Of a DNA stretch of 64,000 nucleotides, positions 8,680 to 18,864 are shown piece by piece. Every line of letters starts with the position of its first letter. Position 1 is the stretch's first letter. The stretch comes from Sulfitobacter sp. HNIBRBA3233. GTDB taxonomy: Bacteria; Pseudomonadota; Alphaproteobacteria; Rhodobacterales; Rhodobacteraceae. The notes under the pieces were generated by a model that searched no databases, was not told where the DNA came from, and saw only the letters and a program-made list of their open reading frames with translations. The translations under genes and the position numbers were made by a program. The stretch is from the NCBI RefSeq assembly GCF_040149665.1, contig NZ_JBEFLP010000001.1, forward strand, positions 434,001 through 498,000, written 5' to 3'.

Positions 8680-9570
8680 CTAGCTGGAAACGGCGTAGGC
8701 GTCGGTGAAGCCTTCGCTCTTGATCGTCGACAGGATCTTGGCGCGTTCGGTTGCGGTTGCGGCGGGGCCGACCACGACACGCCAGAAGGTTTTGCCGTTG
8801 ATCTGGCTGCGTTTGATGGAAGGGATAAGACCGGCACCGCGCATCTGCTTGGCGGCACGATCGGCGTTCGCCTCGACGCTGAAGATACCGATCTGGATAA
8901 ACGGCTTGTCAAGCGTCGACGCCTGTACCGGCGCGGCAGGGCGCGGGGCGGGCGGTGTGGCGGGGGCGGCTTCGATGGCGGCTGTGGCCGTGGTCTGAAC
9001 CGGATCGAGAGGGGCCGCCGAGACCTCGGGGGCCGCTTCGACAGTCGCGCCCTCGGCGGGGGTGGCAGGATCGGCGGCAACGGTGCCTGCGGGTTCCTCG
9101 ACCTTGCGCAGCGCGGTCACGTTCAGTTTGGTCGGCGCACCGGCCAGAATGCCGAGCGCCTCTGCCGCATCCGAGGAAATCTGCAGGCTGGGGCCGGGGA
9201 TGTCGCGTTCGCGCCGGAACAGCGCGCCGACGACGAACTTGCCGTTGCTCTGGTTGCGGATGATCACCCGCTCGGGGTCCGTCACATCGGGGTGGGCGAC
9301 CCAGACACCGCCGAGGCTGGGCCGGCCGTCCCAGAGCCCGTCATCGGTGACCGAGAACACATCGGGCGCTTCCACGTCGCGTTCGATCACCGGCCCGTCC
9401 GCGACGGCGGCCGCGCCGTCGGTTCCGGCGCCCATGCCGGTGGTTGGAAAGGCGAACTGGCCGTTTTCATCGCAACCGGCAAGAATGCCGAAAGCGATCA
9501 GGGCCGTGGCGGCCGTGGAAAACCGCTTGGTCCCGCGTGTGAAAGGCTTGTGAATGGTCTTGCTGCTCAT
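8680..9570 (-). CDS. SPOR-domain lipoprotein with an RlpA-like middle region
   Basis: A 296-residue envelope protein. The N-terminus ends in a lipobox (ILAGC, Cys near residue 33). Residues about 85-165 (GVWVAHP, then IRNQSNGKFVVG and AAEALGI) recall the double-psi beta-barrel of RlpA. An Ala/Pro-rich linker follows, then a SPOR domain at about 222-296 (FIQIGIFSVEANA, WRVVVGP), which binds denuded glycan at the division septum. It heads the operon with the D-Ala-D-Ala carboxypeptidase, consistent with cell-wall work. The RlpA relationship is inference: the catalytic Asp of lytic RlpA proteins is not evident. Confidence 0.82.
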   Translation of the reverse strand: MSSKTIHKPFTRGTKRFSTAATALIAFGILAGCDENGQFAFPTTGMGAGTDGAAAVADGPVIERDVEAPDVFSVTDDGLWDGRPSLGGVWVAHPDVTDPERVIIRNQSNGKFVVGALFRRERDIPGPSLQISSDAAEALGILAGAPTKLNVTALRKVEEPAGTVAADPATPAEGATVEAAPEVSAAPLDPVQTTATAAIEAAPATPPAPRPAAPVQASTLDKPFIQIGIFSVEANADRAAKQMRGAGLIPSIKRSQINGKTFWRVVVGPAATATERAKILSTIKSEGFTDAYAVSS

Positions 9571-9796
9571 GGTCCCTCGTCCTTGCCTGTCGGGCCGTGC
9601 CTGTCACCGCACCGCCACCACGCCCGTCATTGCGGCACGCCGATACGCCCCTTTGCGGGGCCTTTGGACGAAGTTTTACGTGCCCAAACGCGTTCCGGCA
9701 AGAGATCGCGCACCCGATAGGCGATTTTCCCCGTGGCGTGACGGATGTTTGCACGATTGCCGAATCGTTCCGCCCGCTCTAGGAGACCTGCTCAAC

Positions 9797-9886
9797 GGAG
9801 GTTTGGCAGAGTGGTCGATTGCACCGGTCTTGAAAACCGGCGGGCGTGAGAGCGTCCCCAGGGTTCGAATCCCTGAGCCTCCGCCA
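9797..9886 (+). tRNA. tRNA-Ser (anticodon UGA)
   Basis: A class II cloverleaf with a long variable arm. The acceptor arm GGAGGTT pairs with AGCCTCC (one G-T pair), the anticodon stem is CCGGT/ACCGG with loop CTTGAAA giving TGA, the T arm is GGGTTCGAATCCC, and the CCA end is encoded at 9884-9886. A sparse, AT-richer segment begins right after it. Confidence 0.97.
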
Positions 9887-10240
9887 CCTATGCCGACGGC
9901 CCATAAGTTTCTGAATTTCCAAGAAATTGAGTGACGTCGATTATTCCAGCCACACACGCGCACCACACACGTTGACCACACCTTTCTCTGACGGGGGCAG
10001 GGTGAGCGGGGAATACGGTAGGTTAGAGCTTTTCAGCAGCTTCCTAGTGACATCCGAGTGGTGTCACACGTTGCGGTTTGCGCTGTGGAGGTTTGGGCGG
10101 ATACCGGTCATTCGCTGCAAGCGCGAGCCAACCATGCCGCAACATTAGAAGCCGACATTCAGGCAACCCTCAAACGGAGCATCACTCTGCATCGCCGCAT
10201 GACCGCAACGAGCCCAAACCTACATTCTCTCCATAGCGTT
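9887..10240 (+). other. Gene-free stretch after tRNA-Ser
   Basis: About 350 bases with no credible gene on either strand; the open frames lack ribosome binding sites and resemble nothing recognised. The copy of TTCGCTGC at 10111-10118 recurs in the next two gaps. No repeat of the tRNA 3' end was found to mark an integration site. Confidence 0.5.
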
Positions 10241-10732
10241 CTACTGCCAATCAAGAGACCGAAATCGCCTCTGATAGAAGCGTGTTTTGCGCCTCTGTCT
10301 GATTTTGTCATGACGTGAAAGACCTAGCAGTTCTCTGAGGCGCTGCTGGGGCAGTTCCAAAAAACCAACGGTCTTTGAAAGTTGAAATCTATTAACAACA
10401 ATTTCTGCCTGACCTTCTGCGATACAGCGAGCTATCTGCAGGACAACTTCGCAGCTCATCGTTGTACCTTCAAAACCCCATGCATACACGGTTTCACTGT
10501 GTCCTTGATGCTTTATGCCCATTCCCCAATAGCCGTCATCAGATACGATGATATCCAATTCAAAGCAGCCAGCTCGCTTAGGGCGAAATTGGAAAACGCG
10601 GTAGCAGGGCACATCTGCGTAGTCAGCTTCAAGTTGTTCTACACGCAAATCGGTCTCCGCGAGGCCCAAGCTATTGAACCAATCTGAGATCAGTGTTGCG
10701 GCATCAGGTCCGCTACTTTGAGCCATCTTCAT
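10241..10732 (-). CDS. Unrecognised 163-residue protein in an AT-rich pocket
   Basis: I do not recognise this protein. It is probably soluble, with no signal peptide or membrane helix, rich in aromatic residues in the middle (YWGMGIKHQG, YAWGFEG) and strongly basic at the C-terminus (RQRRKTRFYQRR), which could contact nucleic acid. The base composition is unlike its neighbours: 10381-10440 is about 42% G+C by direct count. The upstream region has no clear Shine-Dalgarno sequence, and ATG at 10724-10726 (MAQ) is an alternative start. Recent acquisition is the simplest explanation. It could also be a decaying gene. Confidence 0.55.
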   Translation of the reverse strand: MKMAQSSGPDAATLISDWFNSLGLAETDLRVEQLEADYADVPCYRVFQFRPKRAGCFELDIIVSDDGYWGMGIKHQGHSETVYAWGFEGTTMSCEVVLQIARCIAEGQAEIVVNRFQLSKTVGFLELPQQRLRELLGLSRHDKIRQRRKTRFYQRRFRSLDWQ

Positions 10733-11119
10733 GCGGTAACCACTAACGGATCATCAATGGCAAGTTATTTAAGAACAGGCCAATAAAGGCAACGACGGCT
10801 TTGTCCGCACACCGACGGTAAAGCCGCAAAAATGCTGCAAGATGCAAGAATGGCTGCTCTGACCGGCCGCGCCGCAGCATCCTGAGGTGGACGTGAACGG
10901 CAGTAATGGGCCGTTTGTGACCTTGGCTATTCTGTAGACACGAGGGGCGGGAAGCGGAAGTCCGCTGCGCTCAGGTCAGAGGTCAGCTCTGCGGACGAAT
11001 ACGCTGTTCGCTGCAGGGCGGCACTCGTAGGCCCTTTGAATGAACGCTTCGCGGACAAACTTGCCATTTGCGTACCATAGCGAGATACCTTTCGGGAACT
11101 TGATATGCGGAGAGACACA
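10733..11119 (+). other. Gene-free stretch before the cupin gene
   Basis: About 390 bases without a supported gene. It contains GC-rich segments that look like broken fragments (for example around 10940-11035), including the shared TTCGCTGC at 11007-11014. A small promoter for the cupin gene presumably lies at the right end, but no clear -35/-10 pair was seen. Confidence 0.45.
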
Positions 11120-11473
11120 GTGAATCAGGCAATAAACCTGGCGGAAAAACTCGCAACATTCGATGAGAGGTGGTCCCCTCGGACGGTCGCATCCTTCAAT
11201 GGTCACGACGTCATGGTGGTAAAGGTGGAGGGGGAATTCAAATGGCACTCTCATGCAGACACAGATGATTTTTTCCTTGTTCTCTCAGGTGAAATTGACA
11301 TCCGTCTCAGAGACGGCACCGTCACTTTAAAAGCGGGAGAGATGTTTGTGGTCCCTAAAGGAGTTGAACATTGCCCATTTGCCCGAAAGGAAGCGCACCT
11401 TTTGCTCGTCGAGCCGACTGGAACCCCTAACACTGGAAGCGCGGAGACTGCCGCAGAGCGTAAAGTCATCTGA
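11120..11473 (+). CDS. Small cupin-domain protein
   Basis: A 117-residue single-domain cupin. The first cupin motif is WHSHADTDDFFLVLSG near residue 43, with two His available for metal and an acidic residue in the usual position. The second is GEMFVVPKGVEH near 75, with the third metal His. Such proteins are often isomerases, sugar-binding or sensor proteins; no substrate can be given. GTG at 11120 is preferred because GGAGA sits six bases before it; an in-frame ATG at 11105 has no good ribosome binding site. No operon partner. Confidence 0.85.
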   Translation: MNQAINLAEKLATFDERWSPRTVASFNGHDVMVVKVEGEFKWHSHADTDDFFLVLSGEIDIRLRDGTVTLKAGEMFVVPKGVEHCPFARKEAHLLLVEPTGTPNTGSAETAAERKVI

Positions 11474-11852
11474 ACAGCCGGCGTCTTAGGGCTCGAAACT
11501 GCCGTTCGCTGCTGGCTGAAAGGTCCGCTAAGGCCCGGAATCGTCGGCTTTCTGCCCTTGTACTTCCCTTCGGCCTTCACCTTGGCAATTCCCTTTCCGG
11601 GTCCAGCTGAGCTTGCCCGCTCCACCCCCGGGCTGACTATTCTGAGAGTGCCTTGGCACGGCAAGAGGCCCCGACTAGCGTGTCAAACCCCCGAAAGAGG
11701 GGAAGCAGCCATTGTCTGTGAGATTGACAACTGGCAGCATGGGGCCACGTCGTACCGTTCATGACACAACGAACAATCGAGCAGGCCAGCACAGCCCTTT
11801 GCGCATTGGTCCTGACACACCGTTCGACTGCTGACTGTAAAGGAGCGCCACC
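11474..11852 (+). other. Gene-free stretch after the cupin gene
   Basis: About 380 bases with no credible gene. A third copy of TTCGCTGC is at 11505-11512. The rest looks like degraded sequence; nothing else recognised. Confidence 0.45.
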
Positions 11853-12125
11853 ATGGAAGCTCAAACGATCGCGATCCTTCTTCTGACCCCCTTCGCTTTG
11901 GCCTTCGTATATGCCGGGGTCCACGAATACCTGCGCTACAAGTCCGACGGCAGCGCGAGTTACGGGCTGGTCTATGACGAGGAGACAGGGACCAGTCATG
12001 TCACCGCCGTTGCCGAAGAGGATGAAGCATTTGACCCGGATACCTACGATCCGAACGACTATAACGTGCAGGGCGGCCAGAAAGACGCGGCCGACGATGA
12101 CGACAGGTCGCGAGACAAGGATTGA
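11853..12125 (+). CDS. Small single-span membrane protein with an acidic tail
   Basis: A 90-residue protein of unknown function. Residues about 5-25 (IAILLLTPFALAFVYAG) form one membrane helix; the remainder is hydrophilic and highly acidic, ending in a run of Asp with Arg and Lys. AAAGGAGC stands eight bases before the ATG, a strong ribosome binding site that supports its reality. It lies between the cupin and the DUF983 gene, both on the same strand but more than 280 bases apart, so it is probably transcribed alone. Confidence 0.7.
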   Translation: MEAQTIAILLLTPFALAFVYAGVHEYLRYKSDGSASYGLVYDEETGTSHVTAVAEEDEAFDPDTYDPNDYNVQGGQKDAADDDDRSRDKD

Positions 12126-12408
12126 CGGTACGAGGGGCAAAAGCCGGATTATCGCCGCAACCGGAGCCAAATTCTGTTATACGGATAACACCGCCTTTGG
12201 CGGCGAGGGGATCGGCGCACTTTGGGATCCTGAGCAAAGGTATACACTGTCCAAGTGAGTTGCGGCGGGGCTGCGCGACCGCCGGGCGGCAACCCTTTCG
12301 GCAGAAGGGATACGAGCTTGGCAGCGCTCGGGACCTTGGTCTGCACAGGCCACCTGGTGATTTGGTGCTGTACTCTGGCAAAGCGGACCATCCACGGAGG
12401 AGAGCGAT

Positions 12409-12774
12409 TTGAGCGATGAAGAGAAGCGCGACGCGAAACAGGCAGCCATTCGTGGTTTCATGCTCAAATGCCCGTCCTGCGGCATCGGAAAAACGCTGCA
12501 CAAATATCTCAAGGTACGCGACAAATGCAGCCACTGCGGGATCGAACTGCATCACGCGAGCGTCGATGATGGCCCTGCGTATTTCACGCTGATGGTGGTG
12601 GTCGCAGTCATCTTTCCGTTGTTCGCGATACTCTACACTCAATTCGACCCGAACCCTTTCCTCGTCGCCCTGTCATTGATGGGGGTCGCCACGGGTCTGG
12701 CGCTTTGGCTTTTGCCGCGCGTGAAGGGTGTGTTCCTCGGCTTGCAATGGGCCGCGCGGCTACACGGGTTCTGA
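12409..12774 (+). CDS. DUF983 family membrane protein with zinc ribbon
   Basis: A 121-residue protein of the DUF983 family. Near the N-terminus it has two CxxC pairs (CPSCG and CSHCG, about 18 residues apart) that form a zinc ribbon, followed by two membrane helices at about 58-78 and 84-104. It begins with TTG, preceded by GGAGGAGA at good spacing. The family is widespread in alphaproteobacteria; the function has not been established. Confidence 0.88.
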   Translation: MSDEEKRDAKQAAIRGFMLKCPSCGIGKTLHKYLKVRDKCSHCGIELHHASVDDGPAYFTLMVVVAVIFPLFAILYTQFDPNPFLVALSLMGVATGLALWLLPRVKGVFLGLQWAARLHGF

Positions 12775-12970
12775 TCGCCGCAGGTATCGCGGCAGATCCA
12801 TCTTTCTGACTGCGGGCCTTCGGCATGAGCGGTCTCAAAGCACCGTACAGCGGGATTGGTCGGGCGCGACCGCCCCACATTCCACCATGGACAGCGTCGG
12901 ATACATTTGCCTTACTCTGGCCCACGCGCCCGTGGCCGTCGGGCGGATCAGACACAGAGGGAGGAGCACC

Positions 12971-14581
12971 ATGCTCGGACAGATGATGACACAGCCGCTG
13001 ACCATCGGCAGCCTGATCGACCACGCCGCGCGCTGGCACGCGGGCGGAGAGATCGTATCGGTCGAGACCACCGGCGGCACCGAGCGCACCACATGGGGGC
13101 AGGTGGGCGCCAATGCCCGCGCGCTGGCCTCGGCCTTGCGCAAGCGCGGACTGGGCGAGGGCGCGCGCTGCGGCACCATCGCGTGGAACAACCGGCGGCA
13201 TCTGGAAATCTACTTTGGCGTCGCTGGCGGTGGATTTGTCTGCCACACGATCAACCCGCGCATGGGGCCCGAGCAGATGGTCTATGTCATCAACCACGCC
13301 GCCGACGAGGTCCTGTTCATCGACGCCACCTTCGTGCCCGCCGCGGGCAAGCTGGCCCCGGCGCTGAAACACATGAAACACATCGTCCTGATGGGCCCGC
13401 GTGACGACAAGGCCGCCGAGGCGGTGCCGGGGATCTTGTTCTACGACGAGCTGATCGCCGAGGGCGACGCATCGGAGCCGTGGCCCGATCTGGACGAGAA
13501 CGCGGCGTCGAGCCTGTGCTACACCTCGGGCACGACGGGCGATCCGAAGGGCGTGCTCTATTCGCACCGGTCGACGGTGCTGCACTCGATCGCGGGCAAC
13601 CAGCCCGACGGGATCAATATCTCCGCCAAGGATACGGTGCTGCCGGTGGTGCCGATGTTCCACGTCAATGCGTGGGGTGTGCCCTATATCTCGGCGGCGA
13701 CGGGGTGCAAGCTGGTGCTGCCGGGGCCGAACCTGGACGGCAAGAGCCTGGTGAGCCTGATCGACGAGGCGGAAGTGACGCTGGCGCTGGGGGTGCCGAC
13801 GATCTGGATGGGGCTTCTGGGCGCGCTGAAGGAAACCGGCAGCAAGATCCCGTCGATGACGCGCACGGTCGTCGGGGGGTCGGCGCTGCCGCCGTCGATG
13901 ATCCCGAAATTCGCCGAATACGGGGTCGAGCTGATCCACGCCTGGGGGATGACCGAAACATCGCCGCTGGGCACGATGAACCAGCTGTTGCAGCACCATG
14001 CGGCGCTGTCGGACGAAGAGCGCGCGAGGATCCGGCTGGGGCAGGGGCGTCCGCCCTTCGGCGTCGACCTGCGGATCGTGGACGAGGCGGGCCATACGCT
14101 GCCCCACGACGGCAAGGCGCAGGGCGATCTGCAAATCCGCGGCCACTGGATCGTGAATCGCTACTTTGGCAAGGACACCTCGGCGCTGACCGAGGACGGC
14201 TGGTTCGACACCGGCGATGTGGCGACCATCGACGCCGAAGGCTTCATGGTGATCCGTGACCGGTCCAAGGACATCATCAAATCCGGCGGCGAGTGGATTT
14301 CGACGGTCACGCTCGAAAACATCGCCATCGCCCATCCCGCCGTGGCGAACGCCGCCGCAATCGCCGCCGCGCATCCCAAGTGGGACGAACGTCCGGTGCT
14401 GGTGGTGGTCAAATCCGGCGAGGTTACCGAAGAGGAACTGCTGGCCAGCTACAAGGGCGAGGTCGAGAGCTGGCAAATCCCCGACAAGGTGATCTTTGTC
14501 GACGAGCTGCCCATCGGTTCGACCGGCAAGGTGCAGAAGAACAAGCTGCGCGAGGAATACGGCCAGACGCTGGTGGGCTGA
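12971..14581 (+). CDS. Medium/long-chain acyl-CoA ligase, DmdB-like
   Basis: A 536-residue adenylate-forming ligase that activates a carboxylic acid to its CoA thioester. The ATP-binding motif YTSGTTGDPKG is near residue 182, MTETSPLG near 321, and the hinge motif DRSKDIIKSGGEW near 432, with the catalytic Lys close to the C-terminus (GSTGKVQKNKL). The beginning MLGQMMTQPL and much of the sequence resemble DmdB, the 3-methylmercaptopropionate-CoA ligase of roseobacters, but the same subfamily includes general fatty acyl-CoA ligases, so the substrate is open. GGAGGAGCACC precedes the ATG. The frame is open further upstream without support. Confidence 0.88.
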   Translation: MLGQMMTQPLTIGSLIDHAARWHAGGEIVSVETTGGTERTTWGQVGANARALASALRKRGLGEGARCGTIAWNNRRHLEIYFGVAGGGFVCHTINPRMGPEQMVYVINHAADEVLFIDATFVPAAGKLAPALKHMKHIVLMGPRDDKAAEAVPGILFYDELIAEGDASEPWPDLDENAASSLCYTSGTTGDPKGVLYSHRSTVLHSIAGNQPDGINISAKDTVLPVVPMFHVNAWGVPYISAATGCKLVLPGPNLDGKSLVSLIDEAEVTLALGVPTIWMGLLGALKETGSKIPSMTRTVVGGSALPPSMIPKFAEYGVELIHAWGMTETSPLGTMNQLLQHHAALSDEERARIRLGQGRPPFGVDLRIVDEAGHTLPHDGKAQGDLQIRGHWIVNRYFGKDTSALTEDGWFDTGDVATIDAEGFMVIRDRSKDIIKSGGEWISTVTLENIAIAHPAVANAAAIAAAHPKWDERPVLVVVKSGEVTEEELLASYKGEVESWQIPDKVIFVDELPIGSTGKVQKNKLREEYGQTLVG

Positions 14582-14651
14582 GAGGCACAAAGGGGCGCGG
14601 CACAGACCGGCTGCCGCGCCCCGCCGTTTCGTTCAGGCAGGCTGATGCGGG

Positions 14652-15407
14652 TCAAAGCCGGTCTTCGAGAAATCCCAGAAAGGCGGTCCAGCTCTGCTGG
14701 TCTGCGGCAAGGTCATAGTCGTTCGAGCCCCAGACGGTGAAGGAATGCCGTGCGCCGCCGAAAAGCTGTGCGTCATGCTCCACGCCCGCGTCGAGCATCT
14801 CACCCACGACCTGTGCCAGATCTGCGGTGCCGGACACCGGATCGGCGGTGCCGTGCAGCAAGAGAACCGGCGCCTGCGTCATCGAATAATCTTGCCCCTC
14901 GGGGGTCGACAGACCGCCGTGGAAGGACACGAAACCATCGAGCGCGAGGCCCGAGCGTGCCGCTTCGAGCGTCGCGGCCCCGCCAAAGCAGTAGCCCGCC
15001 AGCACGATGCCATCGCCGACACCCTCAAGCGCCTGTGCCGCTGTGACAGAGCCTTCAAGCCGGCTGCGGAACAGCGCGCGGTCGGCGTAGAGCGCACCGG
15101 AGCGCGCGCGGTTTTCATCCATCGTGGAGGGGCGGTTCTCCTTGCCGTAGACATCGATGGCGACAGCCGTATAGCCGAGCGCGGCCAGCATATCCGCGCG
15201 TTTCTGTTCGTATGCCGTCAGCCCGTCCCAATCGTGGACGATAAGGACCGTGCCCTTGGTTTCGGGAAGGTCGGTGTTGCGTGCGACGTAGCCTTCGAAG
15301 GTGGTGCCGCCGACATCGTATTCAAAAGCCTCTCCGATCAATTCGGCGGCGGCGGGGGCGGCGAGGGCACAGGCCACCACCAGACTGCTTGCGAAACTGC
15401 GTATCAT
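14652..15407 (-). CDS. Secreted dienelactone hydrolase family protein
   Basis: A 251-residue alpha/beta hydrolase. A signal peptide (about residues 1-21, ending AAPAAA) sends it to the periplasm. The nucleophile elbow is GYCFGG, with Cys in place of Ser as in dienelactone hydrolases, and the remaining triad residues lie in LLHGTADPV and GARHSFTV. Dienelactone hydrolases are usually cytoplasmic, so an exported member probably acts on other esters or lactones. The ATG at 15405-15407 is chosen with TTGGAG before it. It is convergent with the acyl-CoA ligase gene. Confidence 0.85.
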   Translation of the reverse strand: MIRSFASSLVVACALAAPAAAELIGEAFEYDVGGTTFEGYVARNTDLPETKGTVLIVHDWDGLTAYEQKRADMLAALGYTAVAIDVYGKENRPSTMDENRARSGALYADRALFRSRLEGSVTAAQALEGVGDGIVLAGYCFGGAATLEAARSGLALDGFVSFHGGLSTPEGQDYSMTQAPVLLLHGTADPVSGTADLAQVVGEMLDAGVEHDAQLFGGARHSFTVWGSNDYDLAADQQSWTAFLGFLEDRL

Positions 15408-15486
15408 GGTGAACTCCAATCATTCAGGATGCGTGTGACGTGACGTAGCGTGGCGTGCGCAAGGTCAATCGGTGGATGATCGCGGA

Positions 15487-16407
15487 TCACTCTGTCGGGG
15501 CGGTGAATGCCTCATGCGCCGCCGCCGCGTCGCGCACGAGACCTGCGATTCCCTCCAGTTGGCCCGACAGGGCCGATGACTTGCGCCAGACCATGCCGAC
15601 CGTGCGCCGGGGCGCGGGATTGCCGCCCAGCCGCGCGATGGACACATCGGCCGAGCGTGTCTCGACCGGGACGGCCATTTCGGGGATCAGCGTCACCCCG
15701 ATGCCCGCGCCCACCATCTGTACCAGCGTGGTCAGCGACGAGCCGTCCAGCCCCTCACGCGGCAGGGTGTTGCGGCGCGCGCAGAACGACAGGGCCTGAT
15801 CGCGGAAACAGTGGCCTTCCTCGAGCAGCAGCAGTTTCATCTGCGCCAGCGCATCCATGTCCGGCACCGGGCGCCGGGCGTCCTGCGCGGGCCGGACCAG
15901 TACCATCGCCTCGTCGAAGAGCGCGACTTCGGTCAGGGAGGGTTCGGACACCGGCAGCGCCACGATCGCGCAATCAAGGCTTCCGGCGGCCAGCTCCTCG
16001 ATCAGCTTGTGGGTCATCGTTTCGCGCACCATCAGGTCGATATCGGGATGGCTGGCCGTGATGTGCCCGATCACCCCCGGCAGCAGGTAGGGCGCGATTG
16101 TCGGGATCACCCCGAGGCGCAGCCGCCCGATCAGCTGGTTGCGCGCCGAGCGCGCCATATCCGCAAGCTCCTCGGCCCCGCGCAGGATGTCGCGGGCGCG
16201 CTGGGCGAACATATCGCCAAAGGCGGTCAGGCGCACCTGACGGGGCCCGCGTTCGAACAGCTGCAAGCCCAAAGCGGCCTCGAGTGCCGCGATCTGCGCG
16301 GACAGGGCGGGCTGCGAGATCGCGCAGGCCTCTGCCGCGCGACCGAAATGACCGTGGCGCGCGACCGCCTCGAAGTAGCGTAGCTGTTTCAACGTGAAGT
16401 TTGTCAT
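15487..16407 (-). CDS. oxyR: Hydrogen peroxide-sensing LysR regulator OxyR
   Basis: LysR-type regulator with the winged helix-turn-helix at residues 5-63. The redox pair is intact: Cys200 in EEGHCFRDQ and Cys209 in LSFCARR correspond to Cys199 and Cys208 of the Escherichia coli protein, which form a disulfide on oxidation by peroxide. Length (306) is normal. The gene is divergent from katG across 118 bases, the classical arrangement for OxyR control of catalase. A candidate half-site covers its own start codon, so autorepression is likely. Confidence 0.95.
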   Translation of the reverse strand: MTNFTLKQLRYFEAVARHGHFGRAAEACAISQPALSAQIAALEAALGLQLFERGPRQVRLTAFGDMFAQRARDILRGAEELADMARSARNQLIGRLRLGVIPTIAPYLLPGVIGHITASHPDIDLMVRETMTHKLIEELAAGSLDCAIVALPVSEPSLTEVALFDEAMVLVRPAQDARRPVPDMDALAQMKLLLLEEGHCFRDQALSFCARRNTLPREGLDGSSLTTLVQMVGAGIGVTLIPEMAVPVETRSADVSIARLGGNPAPRRTVGMVWRKSSALSGQLEGIAGLVRDAAAAHEAFTAPTE

Positions 16408-16420
16408 AAGCGAAACCTAT
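16406..16420 (+). promoter_or_regulatory. Possible OxyR half-site over the oxyR start codon
   Basis: ATAA, seven bases, then CTAT matches one ATAG-N7-CTAT element of the OxyR consensus with one mismatch. The second element seven bases further on does not match, so this is at most half of a full site. Confidence 0.3.
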
Positions 16421-16468
16421 CACTCTTTTCGGAAAAACAAACTTAAACATATTGCTCTGGCTTGTTAG

Positions 16469-18763
<2,295 letters not shown>

Positions 18764-18794
18764 GCAGCGGGACGGCGGACGCCAGTCAAAAAGA

Positions 18795-18824
18795 AAGCGG
18801 CCCCTGCGAGGGGGCCGCTTTTTT
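18795..18824 (+). terminator. Bidirectional terminator between katG and proA
   Basis: A perfect 10-bp stem (AAGCGGCCCC/GGGGCCGCTT) with a 6-base loop followed by TTTTTT including the end of the stem. A run of A before the stem gives a T tract on the minus strand as well, so it can serve both convergent genes. Confidence 0.9.
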
Positions 18825-18864
18825 CGTGTGGCCTGACTGCCGGAAAACGGCAGCTGGCAATGGC

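Noticed and set aside
8658-9080. N-terminal extension of the D-Ala-D-Ala carboxypeptidase
   Set aside because: It would overlap the SPOR lipoprotein gene, is made of Pro, Arg and Ser repeats, and would place the signal peptide in the middle of the protein.
9876-12400. Search for a repeated tRNA-Ser 3' end as an attachment site
   Set aside because: No second copy of the T-arm/acceptor sequence was found in the following segment, so an integrated element is not claimed.
12608-14590. 660-codon open frame antisense to the acyl-CoA ligase
   Set aside because: Shadow of a conserved adenylating enzyme; repetitive Arg/His/Gln composition.
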